Positions 18,696 through 27,760 of a stretch of DNA of 64,000 bases are shown here, in pieces. The DNA is from Kosakonia arachidis. Its GTDB lineage: Bacteria; Pseudomonadota; Gammaproteobacteria; Enterobacterales; Enterobacteriaceae. The position numbers and the translations under genes are program-made. Within the stretch, counting starts at the first letter, position 1; each line of letters starts with the position of its first letter. Location of the stretch: the NCBI RefSeq assembly GCF_900116535.1, contig NZ_FPAU01000002.1, positions 32,556 to 96,555 on the forward strand, given 5' to 3'. The notes under the pieces were generated by a model. The model did no database searches, was not told where the DNA came from, and worked only from the letters and a program-made list of their open reading frames with translations.

Positions 18696-19247
18696 ATGCA
18701 AAAAAGTGAGGCAGCGCGTGACGAATGGCCACGCCTGATGGCGCTTGCGCAGGCTGGCGACCAGCAGGCTTACACGCGGCTGCTGAAAGCGCTGGTGCCA
18801 GTGATCCGCACGCTTGCTCACAAGCAGATCGCCGACGAGGTGCTGGTGGATGATGTGATTCAGGATGTGCTGCTCACCGTGCACCGGGTGCGTCATACCT
18901 ACGATCCCAGCGCCCCTTTCCTGCCATGGTTGATGGCAATTGCCCATGCCCGCACCGTCGATGCGCTGCGCAAGCGCGGTCGCCACTGGCAACGGGAGGT
19001 GGAAAGTGAGGAGGCATCACTGCTGATTGCCAACAGCGAGCCGTCTCAGGCACCGGAAGAGCTGTCGGCACTGCTGAATCAGCTACCGGACCGCCAGCGG
19101 CAAGTGATTGAGCATGTTCATCTGCGGGAGATGAGCCTTGCGGAAACCGCGACGCACAATAACCTGACGGTTTCCGCCGTGAAGTCATTGCTGCACCGCG
19201 CCCTGAATAATCTTCGTCGGTTGGGAGCACATCATGGCCGATCATGA
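18696..19247 (+). CDS. ECF RNA polymerase sigma factor (SigF/NrsF-type system)
   Basis: A 183-residue ECF sigma factor. Region 2 is visible as VDDVIQDVLLTVHRV with RHTYDPSAPFLPWL, and region 4 as LNQLPDRQRQVIEHVHLREM with LTVSAVKSLLHRA. It overlaps the next gene by 14 nt; that gene encodes a polytopic NrsF-like protein, the cognate anti-sigma in this ECF group. It presumably directs transcription of its own operon when the anti-sigma releases it. Confidence 0.88.
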   Translation: MQKSEAARDEWPRLMALAQAGDQQAYTRLLKALVPVIRTLAHKQIADEVLVDDVIQDVLLTVHRVRHTYDPSAPFLPWLMAIAHARTVDALRKRGRHWQREVESEEASLLIANSEPSQAPEELSALLNQLPDRQRQVIEHVHLREMSLAETATHNNLTVSAVKSLLHRALNNLRRLGAHHGRS

Positions 19248-19872
19248 CCTGTTAATTGAGAAATTAAGCCGCTCCATCGCGCCGGTAAAACGCCCCTGGC
19301 AACCCGGCTGGCGCGTGATGGCCTGGCTGGCGACGGCGTTACCGTGCGGTATTGCCGCCAGTTTATTGCTGAACAGAACCCTGACCGACTGGTCGCAGAG
19401 CGGCGCGGCGTGGGTTATCGTGCAGTTGCCGCTGACCTTTGTCGCCGGAACGCTGGCGATTCGTAATGCTTTTTTGCTGAGTATTGCCGGGCAGCAGCCG
19501 CTTAGCTGGAAGTGGTTTGCGCCACTGTTCAGCATCTGGTTCGCCAGCACGCTGGTTAACCTGCATCTGCACCACTCGCTGGAACCTGCCGGTAGCGTTG
19601 AAGGGCCGAATTGCTATCTGTTTATGGTGGTGGTCAGCGCCCCAATGATGGCGATTGTGATTGGTTACCTGCACCGCACCCGCTCGCTGTTCCCGGCGCG
19701 TAGCCTGGCGGCGGCGGGCACGGGCGTGGCCTGTATGGCGCTGACGCTGTTGGCGCTTTGCCATCCGGTGCACCTCAGCGCACCGGATCTGTTAATGCAT
19801 ATCGCCGCTATCTTCACCATAATCACTGGCACCATTGCGCTGGGTTACCGCTGGGTGGCGTTATCCTGGTGA
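19234..19872 (+). CDS. NrsF-family (DUF1109) anti-sigma factor, six-helix membrane protein
   Basis: A 212-residue protein with a short cytoplasmic N-terminus (about residues 1-25), then six hydrophobic segments. Cysteines Cys127 (PNCYLF) and Cys176 (ALCHPV) lie at positions close to the two periplasmic cysteines reported, as I recall, to be important in Caulobacter NrsF. It should hold the ECF sigma at the membrane and release it on thiol-reactive or metal stress. It starts within the sigma gene (14-nt overlap) and its end overlaps the convergent ABC ATPase gene by 12 bp. Confidence 0.8.
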   Translation: MADHDLLIEKLSRSIAPVKRPWQPGWRVMAWLATALPCGIAASLLLNRTLTDWSQSGAAWVIVQLPLTFVAGTLAIRNAFLLSIAGQQPLSWKWFAPLFSIWFASTLVNLHLHHSLEPAGSVEGPNCYLFMVVVSAPMMAIVIGYLHRTRSLFPARSLAAAGTGVACMALTLLALCHPVHLSAPDLLMHIAAIFTIITGTIALGYRWVALSW

Positions 19873-20943
19873 ACCGCTTTTAGGGAAGATCCATAGCTGT
19901 TCGGCAGGCAGCACTAGGCGATAATTTTGCTCGCTGCGCGGCTGAGTACCGTAAACACGCAGCACAAAATCATCCCCTTGTGTGCGGAACAGATATTCCC
20001 AACGATCACCAAGATACATACTGGTCAGCATCGGCAACTCCATCGCGTTGTCCTGCGGTTGATCGCTTAACCGCAGGCTTTCCACGCGGATCACTGCCGT
20101 CGCCGGTTGGCCCACGGCGACGCCCGGCCCGGCGACGCCCCACAGCGCCCAGCTCGCACCCTCAATACGCGCTTTCCCATTCACCACCTCAGTGACATTG
20201 CCATGCAGGCGGTTATTGCTGCCCATAAATTCAGCAGTAAACAGCGTCGATGGCGTGCTGTACATCTCCTGCGGTGTGCCCTGCTGTTCGATAACACCGT
20301 TGTTCAGCAGCAGGATGCGGTCAGAAATCGCCATCGCTTCATTTTGATCGTGCGTTACCATTAGCGCCGATAAACCGAGTTTGACAATCAGCTCGCGCAG
20401 GAAGACCCGCGCCTCCTCGCGCAGCTTGGCGTCGAGGTTTGACAGCGGCTCATCCAGCAAAATGACCGGTGGGTTATAGACCAGCGCCCGGCCAATCGCC
20501 ACACGCTGCTGCTGGCCACCGGAGAGTTGATGTGGATGGCGTTTACCCAGCCTTCCCAGCCCAAGTTGATCCAGTACCGCTTGCACCCTCTGGGCGATCT
20601 CCGCCGACGCGACTTTGCGCAGTTTCAGCGGATAAGCCACATTCTCGAATACCGTTTTATGCGGCCACAAGGCGTAAGACTGGAACACCAGCCCCAGATT
20701 GCGCTCTTCGGCGGGCACTTCACTGCGCGGATTTCCGTCGTACACCACATTGCTGCCAATGGTGATGCGCCCCTGGCTCGGTTTTTCCAGCCCGGCGACG
20801 GCACGCAGCAGCGTGGTTTTACCGCTACCGGAGGGGCCAAGCAGCGAAACAACTTCGCCCCGTTTCAGTTGCATGGAGACGCCTTTCAATACCGGATTGT
20901 CGCCATAGGTCAGATGCAGATTATCGACAGCCAGCTCAATCAT
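19861..20943 (-). CDS. ABC transporter ATPase (FbpC/PotA-like)
   Basis: A 360-residue ATPase with Walker [10 protein letters not shown], signature [11 protein letters not shown], Walker B VILLDEPLSNLD and H-loop VTHDQNEA, followed by a C-terminal TOBE-like domain (from about 240). This is the CUT/FbpC arrangement. Its start overlaps the permease stop by 8 nt. It energises uptake of the ligand bound by the product of 22779-23867. Confidence 0.88.
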   Translation of the reverse strand: MIELAVDNLHLTYGDNPVLKGVSMQLKRGEVVSLLGPSGSGKTTLLRAVAGLEKPSQGRITIGSNVVYDGNPRSEVPAEERNLGLVFQSYALWPHKTVFENVAYPLKLRKVASAEIAQRVQAVLDQLGLGRLGKRHPHQLSGGQQQRVAIGRALVYNPPVILLDEPLSNLDAKLREEARVFLRELIVKLGLSALMVTHDQNEAMAISDRILLLNNGVIEQQGTPQEMYSTPSTLFTAEFMGSNNRLHGNVTEVVNGKARIEGASWALWGVAGPGVAVGQPATAVIRVESLRLSDQPQDNAMELPMLTSMYLGDRWEYLFRTQGDDFVLRVYGTQPRSEQNYRLVLPAEQLWIFPKSGSPG

Positions 20944-22705
20944 GTAATTTCACTCCAAAGCGCAGGGCCACGCCAAGACCGATGACCACCAGCAGAATAT
21001 TGATAAACGACAGCGCAGCGACGATATCGATCGCGCCCGCCGCCCACAGCGACACCAGCATCGAGCCGATGGTTTCCGTCCCCGGAGAAAGCAGGTAAAC
21101 ACCGGTTGAGTATTCACGCTCAAAAATCAGGAACATCAACAACCAGGAGCCGATCAAACCGTAGCGCGACAGCGGCACCGTGACATGACGGGTTACCTGT
21201 CCGCGCGACGCGCCGGTACTGCGTGCAGCCTCTTCCAGCTCTGGCCCAACCTGCAACAGCGTGGAGGAGATCAAACGCAGCCCGTACGCCATCCATACCA
21301 CGGTGTAGGCCAGCCAGACGCTGAAGATGGTAGTACGCAACGAACGCAGCCAGACGATCAGGTTGTCGCGCAGCCACTGCGCCACCGGCAGCCCGGAGAG
21401 CCAGCCGTTTTTTAGCGACTGATCCAGCCACATCGGCAGAAAAAGGAACACCCATAAGAACGCCAGCCCCGCCAGCAACCCAGGCACGGCACGTGGCACC
21501 AGCACGCTATAGTCGAGAAAGCGTGTAACATTATCCTGCTTGCGGTGCATCGCAATACCGACGAACAGATAGCAGACCACCGCCAGCGCACCGCCAATCA
21601 CGCCAATGGCCATCGAGTTGACGATAGCGCGTAGCAGGTTCGGCTGCTGCCAGATATTGCGGAACGTGGAGAGCGAAAACTCGTCCCACAGCGAAACGCC
21701 GACACCCCAGTTGGCGATAAACGCCCGCAGCACCACGCCGATCAAGGGCACGCCGATGGTAACGGTAAGCCACGCCACCACCACCATTCCCGCCACCCAC
21801 CGCCATTTGCCAAGCGGCAGCGCACGTGCCTGCGAGGCTTTGCCCTTCATGGTGACGAAACGGCTGGCGGTGCGCATCAGCCTGCGCTGCAACATCACCA
21901 GCGGAATGGTGATGCAAATCAGCACCACCGCCACCGCCGCCATCAGGTGATACGACGGCGTACCCAGTTTGTTGGTCAACTTATACAGATACGTTGCCAG
22001 CACCATGTTGCCTTCAGGATCGCCAAGCACCAGCATCAGGCCGAACACTTCCAGACCGAGGAAAAAGAGCAGTACGCAGGCATACAGAATCGAGGGACGA
22101 ACCATCGGCAGGCTGACGGCAGTCATCACCTGAAGCGGTGATGCGCCGACGGTACGCGCCGCCTCTTCAACGTCCGAACCGACGCTACGCAATGCCGATG
22201 AGATATAAAGATAGGCATGAGGAACATGGGTTAAACCGGCAATCACCACAATGCTGAACATTGAGTAGATGTTCCACGGCACAAAACCGATGAGCGCCTC
22301 CGCCCAACGCGAGAAAAAGCCCACCGGCCCGGCGGCGACCACATAGCCAAAACCGAGCACCATCGGCGAGACGAAAATCGGTACCAGAATCAACGGCTCA
22401 ATAAACCGGCGGCCCGGCAAATCAGTGCGAACCATCAGAAAGGCAAGGATGCCACCGAGTGGAATCGCAATAATCACCAGCCCGAAAGCCAGAATGAAGC
22501 CGGATTTCAGCGCCAGATAAAAATCAGGATCGGTAAAAATAAAGGCAAAGGCTTCAAGGCTGAACGCTTTACTACGGGCGAAAAAGGGTGCGGAGAGGAA
22601 ACTCTGCACCACAATAAATAACAGCGGGATATAAATAACCAGTGCGGTAATTAATACGGTTACACCACGCGGCAACCCCTGCCATTTTCTGCGCACGATA
22701 TTCAT
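20936..22705 (-). CDS. ABC transporter permease with two fused permease domains (FbpB/AfuB type)
   Basis: A 589-residue inner-membrane protein with about twelve hydrophobic segments and two EAA loops (EEAARTVGASPLQ and EEAARSTGASRGQ), so two homologous halves are fused, as usual in FbpB/AfuB proteins. It lies between the binding-protein gene (74 bp upstream) and the ATPase gene (overlapping). Confidence 0.88.
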   Translation of the reverse strand: MNIVRRKWQGLPRGVTVLITALVIYIPLLFIVVQSFLSAPFFARSKAFSLEAFAFIFTDPDFYLALKSGFILAFGLVIIAIPLGGILAFLMVRTDLPGRRFIEPLILVPIFVSPMVLGFGYVVAAGPVGFFSRWAEALIGFVPWNIYSMFSIVVIAGLTHVPHAYLYISSALRSVGSDVEEAARTVGASPLQVMTAVSLPMVRPSILYACVLLFFLGLEVFGLMLVLGDPEGNMVLATYLYKLTNKLGTPSYHLMAAVAVVLICITIPLVMLQRRLMRTASRFVTMKGKASQARALPLGKWRWVAGMVVVAWLTVTIGVPLIGVVLRAFIANWGVGVSLWDEFSLSTFRNIWQQPNLLRAIVNSMAIGVIGGALAVVCYLFVGIAMHRKQDNVTRFLDYSVLVPRAVPGLLAGLAFLWVFLFLPMWLDQSLKNGWLSGLPVAQWLRDNLIVWLRSLRTTIFSVWLAYTVVWMAYGLRLISSTLLQVGPELEEAARSTGASRGQVTRHVTVPLSRYGLIGSWLLMFLIFEREYSTGVYLLSPGTETIGSMLVSLWAAGAIDIVAALSFINILLVVIGLGVALRFGVKLHD

Positions 22706-22778
22706 AAATCATCCCTTTACGCTCTGTCATGCCAGGCAAAACGTTGTGCATCGCAGCGACACACAACAGTAATGGAGG

Positions 22779-23867
22779 TTATTTGGCAGCGGCTTCGCGC
22801 CACTGTTTAATAAATTCCAGACGTTTTTTCGGCTCCAGATATTCCAGCAGTGATTCATCTACCGGGATCGGCTTCAGCGCCTGCCCCAGCAATTTGGTCA
22901 TGCCATCAATGTCGTTTTTGCCTTCAATATCCTGGCGCAAGGAAGGAATATCCGCCTGGTTGGCGAGAATGCTCTGCCCTTTTTCTGACAGCACATAGTC
23001 AAACCACAGTTTCGCCGCGTTGCTATGTTCCGCTTCCGCACTGATAAACGACACGCGCGATAGCACCAGCACATAATCTTTCGGATAAGCGATCCCCAGC
23101 GATTTATCCCCTTTAATGCGCGCTTCCGCGTACGAGCCAAGGATGTTGTAACCAATCAGGTTTTCACCCGACGAGACGCGCTCCATCATGGTACCGGTGG
23201 AGGACTGCACCGTCAGACCGCCTTTGGCGATATCAGCCAGATGTGCGAAATAATCTTTGTCGCTTTTGCTGTCCTGAACAGCGAGCATAAAACCGAGGCC
23301 GGACTTTTCAATATCGTAGGTGGTGACTTTATTTTTGAATTTATCGCTCTGCGCGGCGATTAATTTCGCCAACGCACTGTGGGAGTCGGGAACCTCATTT
23401 GCGGGAATCAGCCGTTTATTATAAATAAACACCACCGGTTCATAGGTGGTGCCATAGGCTTTTTGTTGCCATACCGCCCACGTTGGTAATTTCTCTTTTT
23501 CCGGTGAAACATATTCGGCTGCATAATCCGTCGCCAACTTCAGCGCGGTATCCATCGATGAACTCCAGACCACATCGCCACTGCCACCACCAGAGGCTTG
23601 CTCGCTGAGATAGCGGTTATACAGCTCGGTGCTGTTCATATCGTTATATTCAACTTTGATTCCAGGATATTGTTCCTCAAAGCCTTTAATCAGCGGGCCT
23701 GCGGCTTTGGTGTCCGTTGTCGAATAGATAACGACTTTGCCCTCTTTCGTCCCGGCATCCACAATCTTCTGGTATTCCGCTGGATAGCCCGCAGGCACTG
23801 CCGCCAGCGCAGAGCCAGCAAATACGGTGGCCAGAACAGCAGCCAACGTTGCGATCTTCCCGTTCAT
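22779..23867 (-). CDS. Periplasmic substrate-binding protein (AfuA/FbpA-like, ligand uncertain)
   Basis: A 362-residue periplasmic binding protein; ATG at 23867 behind GGGGGG, signal peptide ending near ALA. The sequence EGKVVIYSTTD, DVVWSSSMD and the C-terminal AKLWFDYVLSEKGQ are typical of the ferric/thiamine/aminoethylphosphonate binding family. At the position where ferric-binding FbpA proteins have a Tyr-Tyr pair, this protein has GYNILGSYAEA, with only one candidate Tyr, so iron is doubtful. A sugar phosphate or phosphonate is as likely. It is the first gene of the operon. Confidence 0.8.
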   Translation of the reverse strand: MNGKIATLAAVLATVFAGSALAAVPAGYPAEYQKIVDAGTKEGKVVIYSTTDTKAAGPLIKGFEEQYPGIKVEYNDMNSTELYNRYLSEQASGGGSGDVVWSSSMDTALKLATDYAAEYVSPEKEKLPTWAVWQQKAYGTTYEPVVFIYNKRLIPANEVPDSHSALAKLIAAQSDKFKNKVTTYDIEKSGLGFMLAVQDSKSDKDYFAHLADIAKGGLTVQSSTGTMMERVSSGENLIGYNILGSYAEARIKGDKSLGIAYPKDYVLVLSRVSFISAEAEHSNAAKLWFDYVLSEKGQSILANQADIPSLRQDIEGKNDIDGMTKLLGQALKPIPVDESLLEYLEPKKRLEFIKQWREAAAK

Positions 23868-24200
23868 ACAACCCCCCGGCATCATTTTTGAAACACAAAG
23901 TTAACATATAGACCGTGCGCCCACTGATGCAATAAAGTTGCTTGTTTTTTCTGACTTTTGTGACGGTGGCGTGGTTTAAAAATAGGTTGTTTCTGCGCAA
24001 AAAATAGCAGGCAGAGAAACCGTAAACATCCGCTTAATATCATGCTCTGGCTGCCATCTCGTGCAGAAAAATAGCCAGAAAGTAGAAAGCAGTGTCGTGG
24101 GAAATAACATAAAAATAATGCATTTTGCGGCTTATATCGCCCCATCAATAAGCCGATACAAGCGTATGCTGGCCGCAAATTTTCAGGAGATCATAACGCA
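23868..24200. other. Divergent intergenic region
   Basis: About 330 bp between the ABC operon and the orphan nuclease-like gene. It should hold promoters in both directions. I see no gene, repeat or defined binding site in it. Confidence 0.35.
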
Positions 24201-24821
24201 ATGGCAGCAGTGGCAACAGACGTTATCAGCGGCGCAATCATTTCCGGGATTGAGAAAGCGCATGAGGATTACCGGAAAATGTCAGGGGGATACTGGGTGT
24301 GGACAGCCGCGGAATACATGCTGACTACCTATATCGCCAAAGAGTTGAGCGAAATGGAGGGGGCGAAATTCGTTACTATCGAGAGTAATGGCAGCAGTTC
24401 GATGGAACATGCGCAGGCTATCGCGCCAGGCCCCAAGCCCCTTAAAGCGCGGCTAAATGGGCGTTTTGATATTCTGCTGTGGTGGGGAAAATACCAGCCG
24501 CGTGCGGTTATTGAAGTGAAAAACCAGCCCGGCGGTCCCTCCACCTGGTATCACGATATCGAGCGTATTACCTCGGTGCTGAAAATCAGCCGCGAAACCT
24601 CTTCCATTAAATTTGGCGTTTTCGCCTATTATTATTCCGCCGCTGACGGTGAATTACTCAGCGGTGCGGAAAAGGTGTCGCAGAAATTTGCGCGCGTGGA
24701 GGACTACGTACAAAAACAGATCGCTGACCGTTATCACGTTTATCAGGTCACTTCAGAAATTCATGACGAAGGGACAGAAGGCGCCTGGGGCGCAGCGTGT
24801 CTGATTATCCGCATGATGTAA
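24201..24821 (+). CDS. Orphan protein with PD-(D/E)XK nuclease-like core
   Basis: A 206-residue soluble protein. The central segment GRFDILLWWG...RAVIEVKNQP fits a PD-(D/E)XK core: Asp90, then Glu105-x-Lys107 on the next strand, with an upstream Glu38 in a helix (WTAAEYML). The C-terminal half has alpha/beta character (FGVFAYYYSA). No DNA-binding domain or toxin partner is visible, and the gene stands alone between two transport operons. A good Shine-Dalgarno (AGGAG) precedes the ATG. It could be a restriction-like or repair nuclease, or a non-catalytic relative. The fold call is motif-based only. Confidence 0.65.
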   Translation: MAAVATDVISGAIISGIEKAHEDYRKMSGGYWVWTAAEYMLTTYIAKELSEMEGAKFVTIESNGSSSMEHAQAIAPGPKPLKARLNGRFDILLWWGKYQPRAVIEVKNQPGGPSTWYHDIERITSVLKISRETSSIKFGVFAYYYSAADGELLSGAEKVSQKFARVEDYVQKQIADRYHVYQVTSEIHDEGTEGAWGAACLIIRMM

Positions 24822-24840
24822 ACATCTCCTCGGTTCCCTG

Positions 24841-24859
24841 CCACCGCAGCCTGCGGTGG
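24841..24859 (+). terminator. Hairpin after orphan nuclease-like gene
   Basis: CCACCGC and GCGGTGG pair around a 5-nt loop 20 nt after the stop codon. There is no T-tract, so terminator function is uncertain. Confidence 0.45.
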
Positions 24860-24918
24860 CCAGCCCAATCTTAAACGAACTTAAACGAAACCTTCGCGTT
24901 CATTATTTGTTCGCCTGT

Positions 24919-24936
24919 TCGTCATAAAACGATCAT
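24919..24936 (+). promoter_or_regulatory. Candidate PHO box upstream of phnC
   Basis: The 18-mer TCGTCATAAAACGATCAT agrees with the PhoB consensus CTGTCATAAA(A/T)CTGTCAT at 14 of 18 positions, with both TCAT repeats 11 bp apart. It lies 30 bp before the phnC ATG. This implies induction under phosphate limitation. Confidence 0.65.
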
Positions 24937-24965
24937 CTGTTGTGCCGTTAATGGACGCCAGTTGA

Positions 24966-25832
24966 ATGACAAAAACCGGAACACTTATGAACAGCGCATT
25001 GGCAGAACTTTCTGAATACCCCAATTCGTATCAGCATCCATTAAACACCGTGCCGAAACAAAAGGTGCTGAGCGTCAGGAATTTGCGCAAATCGTATAAT
25101 GAGCACCAGACCGTGCTGGAGGATATCAGTTTCGATCTGCACAGCGGGGAGATGGTCGGCGTAATTGGCCGTTCCGGCGCGGGTAAATCAACGTTATTAC
25201 ATGTACTGAATGGCACGCACAGCGCCAGCGCGGGCGAAATCTTAAGTTTCGCCGATGATGAAAGCGAGCCGCGTGATGTATCACGCCTGAAAGGCCGTGC
25301 ACTCAATCAGTGGCGCAGCCAGTGCGGCATGATTTTCCAGGACTTCTGCCTCGTTCCACGCCTGGATGTGCTGACCAACGTGCTGCTCGGCCGTCTGAGC
25401 CAGACATCAACACTAAAATCGCTGTTTAAAGTCTTCACCGACGAAGACCGCGCCAAAGCCATCGCCCTGCTCGAATGGCTGAACATGCTGCCACATGCAT
25501 TACAGCGTGCAGAAACGCTCTCCGGTGGGCAAATGCAGCGCGTGGCGATTTGCCGGGCGCTGATCCAGAACCCCTCGTTATTACTGGCGGACGAACCTGT
25601 CGCCTCGCTGGACCCCAAAAATACCCAGCGCATCATGGATGTACTGCGCGAAGTCAGCCAGCAGGGCATCAGCGTGATGGTCAACCTGCACTCTGTTGAG
25701 CTGGTGAAAGAGTACTGCACACGGGTTATCGGTGTGGCGCAGGGACGCATTATTTTTGACGACCACCCTTCCCGGCTGACACAGGATGTTCTGCACGTAC
25801 TGTACGGCGATGAAATCAGCCAATTGCATTAA
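24966..25832 (+). CDS. phnC: Phosphonate-type ABC transporter ATPase (PhnC)
   Basis: A 288-residue ATPase with Walker [12 protein letters not shown], a Q-loop region [21 protein letters not shown] typical of PhnC, signature [11 protein letters not shown] and Walker [15 protein letters not shown]. It is the first gene of a phnC-phnD-phnE-phnE set behind a PHO box. There is an alternative in-frame ATG at 24987. Expected to drive import of phosphonates, phosphite or phosphate esters. Confidence 0.85.
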   Translation: MTKTGTLMNSALAELSEYPNSYQHPLNTVPKQKVLSVRNLRKSYNEHQTVLEDISFDLHSGEMVGVIGRSGAGKSTLLHVLNGTHSASAGEILSFADDESEPRDVSRLKGRALNQWRSQCGMIFQDFCLVPRLDVLTNVLLGRLSQTSTLKSLFKVFTDEDRAKAIALLEWLNMLPHALQRAETLSGGQMQRVAICRALIQNPSLLLADEPVASLDPKNTQRIMDVLREVSQQGISVMVNLHSVELVKEYCTRVIGVAQGRIIFDDHPSRLTQDVLHVLYGDEISQLH

Positions 25833-25861
25833 TTATTCCTCCCAATGAGACAACACAGGCA

Positions 25862-26809
25862 ATGACAATGAAAAACCCTATTTCTGGCGCATTACGTTTA
25901 TCTGCATTGATGGCAGGCCTTCTGTTGGCATGGCAGGCTTCTGCCGCTGAGCAGCCGAAGGAATTGAATCTGGGGATTCTGGGCGGGCAGAACGCGACCC
26001 AACAAATCGGTGATAACCAGTGTGTGAAAGAATTTCTCGATAAAGAGCTGAACGTCGATACCAAACTGCGCAACTCCTCTGACTATTCCGGCGTGATCCA
26101 GGGTCTGCTGGGCGGGAAAGTTGACGTGGTGCTGAGCATGTCGCCTTCTTCTTACGCCTCGGTGTATATCAACAACCCGAAAGCGGTCGATATCGTCGGT
26201 ATCGCTGTTGACGATAAAGATCAATCGCGCGGTTACCACTCTGTGGTGATCGTGAAAGCCGACAGCCCGTACAAAAAGCTGGAAGATCTGAAAGGCAAAG
26301 CGTTTGGTTTTGCGGACCCGGATTCCACCTCCGGCTACCTGATCCCGAACTACGCGTTCAAACAGAAATTCGGCGGCAATACCGACAACAAATATAACAA
26401 CTACTTCTCCAGCGTCACCTTCTCTGGCGGTCATGAGCAGGACATCCTCGGCGTGCTGAACGGCCAGTTCGCTGGCGCAGTCACCTGGACCTCTTTGGTT
26501 GGCGACTACAATTCCGGCTACACCTCAGGTGCTTTTAATCGCCTGATCCGTATGGATCACCCGAATCTGATGAAAGAGATCCGCATCATCTGGGAATCGC
26601 CGCTGATCCCGAACGGCCCGATCCTGGTGAGCAACAGCCTGCCGGCGGATTTCAAAGCCAAAGTCATTACCGCCGTGAAGAAACTGGATACCGATGATCA
26701 CGCCTGCTTCGTGAAAGCGATGGGCGGTACGCAGCATATCGGCCCGGGCAGCGTGGATGATTTCAAACAGATTATCGAGATGAAACGCGAGCTGGTCACT
26801 GCACGCTAA
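25862..26809 (+). CDS. phnD: Phosphonate-type periplasmic binding protein (PhnD family)
   Basis: A 315-residue exported protein (signal peptide ending near ASA, residue 29). PhnD-family landmarks are DYSGVIQGLLGGKVDV, GFADPDSTSGYLIPNY (phosphonate pocket Ser/Thr), SGGHEQDILGVLNGQ and IIWESPLIPNGPI. It lies 29 bp after phnC. A strong terminator-like hairpin follows it, which would lower expression of the permeases relative to the binding protein. Confidence 0.85.
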   Translation: MTMKNPISGALRLSALMAGLLLAWQASAAEQPKELNLGILGGQNATQQIGDNQCVKEFLDKELNVDTKLRNSSDYSGVIQGLLGGKVDVVLSMSPSSYASVYINNPKAVDIVGIAVDDKDQSRGYHSVVIVKADSPYKKLEDLKGKAFGFADPDSTSGYLIPNYAFKQKFGGNTDNKYNNYFSSVTFSGGHEQDILGVLNGQFAGAVTWTSLVGDYNSGYTSGAFNRLIRMDHPNLMKEIRIIWESPLIPNGPILVSNSLPADFKAKVITAVKKLDTDDHACFVKAMGGTQHIGPGSVDDFKQIIEMKRELVTAR

Positions 26810-26826
26810 TCGACACCTCGTGAAAT

Positions 26827-26855
26827 AAGCCCCTGCGTCGAACCAGGGGCTTTTA
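26827..26855 (+). terminator. Intra-operon terminator/attenuator between phnD and phnE
   Basis: AAGCCCCTG (26827-26835) pairs with CAGGGGCTT (26844-26852) and a TTATT tail follows: a good intrinsic terminator located inside the transport operon. Partial readthrough would explain a high binding-protein to permease ratio. Confidence 0.75.
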
Positions 26856-26887
26856 TTCGATTGTCATACAGGACGCTATTGCAACGC

Positions 26888-27760
26888 ATGAACACGTCGA
26901 ATACGCAGTTTGAGCACTATTACCAACAGGTCAGAACGCGCCAGAAGCGCGACACAGTGGCCTCTTCGTTACTGCTACTGGCGCTCTGGTTTGCCGCCGG
27001 GAACGCCGCCGAATTTAATATTTTTACCATTTGGCACTCGCTGCCCAACTTCCTCGATTACATGCTGGAAACCGTGCCAACGCTGCACTGGTCGCAGCTG
27101 TTTGCCGACAGCCACACCAAAGGCTCGCTGGCATATTGGGGTTATCGCTTGCCGATTCAGTTACCGCTGATTTGGGAAACCCTGCAACTGGCGCTGGCCT
27201 CAACGCTGCTCTCTTTTGTCATCGCTGGCGTGCTGGCTTTTCTTGCAGCGAGCAACACCTGGTCGCCGCCGCCGGTACGTTTTGCTATTCGCACGCTGGT
27301 AGCGTTTTTGCGCACCATGCCGGAGCTGGCGTGGGCAGTCATCTTCGTGATGGCATTTGGCATTGGCGCGATCCCCGGTTTCCTTGCGCTGGCGCTGCAC
27401 ACTGTCGGCAGCCTGACCAAACTGTTCTATGAAGCGGTGGAAAGTACACATGATCGTCCGGTACGCGGGCTGGCCGCCTGCGGGGCCACGCATCTGCAAC
27501 GCATCCGTTTCGCGCTGTGGCCGCAGGTCAAACCGATATTTCTCTCCTACGGCTTTATGCGCCTGGAGATTAACTTCCGCTCCTCCACTATTCTCGGTCT
27601 GGTTGGCGCAGGTGGTATCGGCCAGGAGCTGATGACCAATATCAAACTCGACCGCTACGATCAGGTTAGCATTACGCTGCTGCTGATCATCATTGTGGTT
27701 TCAGTACTCGATACCCTCTCTGGCCGTTTGCGCCAGTGGGTGCTGGAGGGGAAAAAATGA
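26888..27760 (+). CDS. phnE: Phosphonate ABC transporter permease 1 (PhnE family)
   Basis: A 290-residue inner-membrane permease with PhnE-type features: RTMPELAWAVIFVMAFGIG, the EAA-like loop RGLAACGATHLQR and a C-terminal GLVGAGGIGQELM. The ATG at 26888 is conservative. A TTG at 26879 has a better-spaced AGGA and would add three residues. Its stop overlaps the next start as ATGA, so the two permeases are translationally coupled and probably form a heterodimer. Confidence 0.85.
   Translation: MNTSNTQFEHYYQQVRTRQKRDTVASSLLLLALWFAAGNAAEFNIFTIWHSLPNFLDYMLETVPTLHWSQLFADSHTKGSLAYWGYRLPIQLPLIWETLQLALASTLLSFVIAGVLAFLAASNTWSPPPVRFAIRTLVAFLRTMPELAWAVIFVMAFGIGAIPGFLALALHTVGSLTKLFYEAVESTHDRPVRGLAACGATHLQRIRFALWPQVKPIFLSYGFMRLEINFRSSTILGLVGAGGIGQELMTNIKLDRYDQVSITLLLIIIVVSVLDTLSGRLRQWVLEGKK

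Noticed and set aside
24871..24892. Tandem CTTAAACGAA repeats upstream of the PHO box
   Set aside because: Two adjacent 10-bp copies are visible, but they do not match the PhoB half-site and could be chance; not enough to call a regulatory site.
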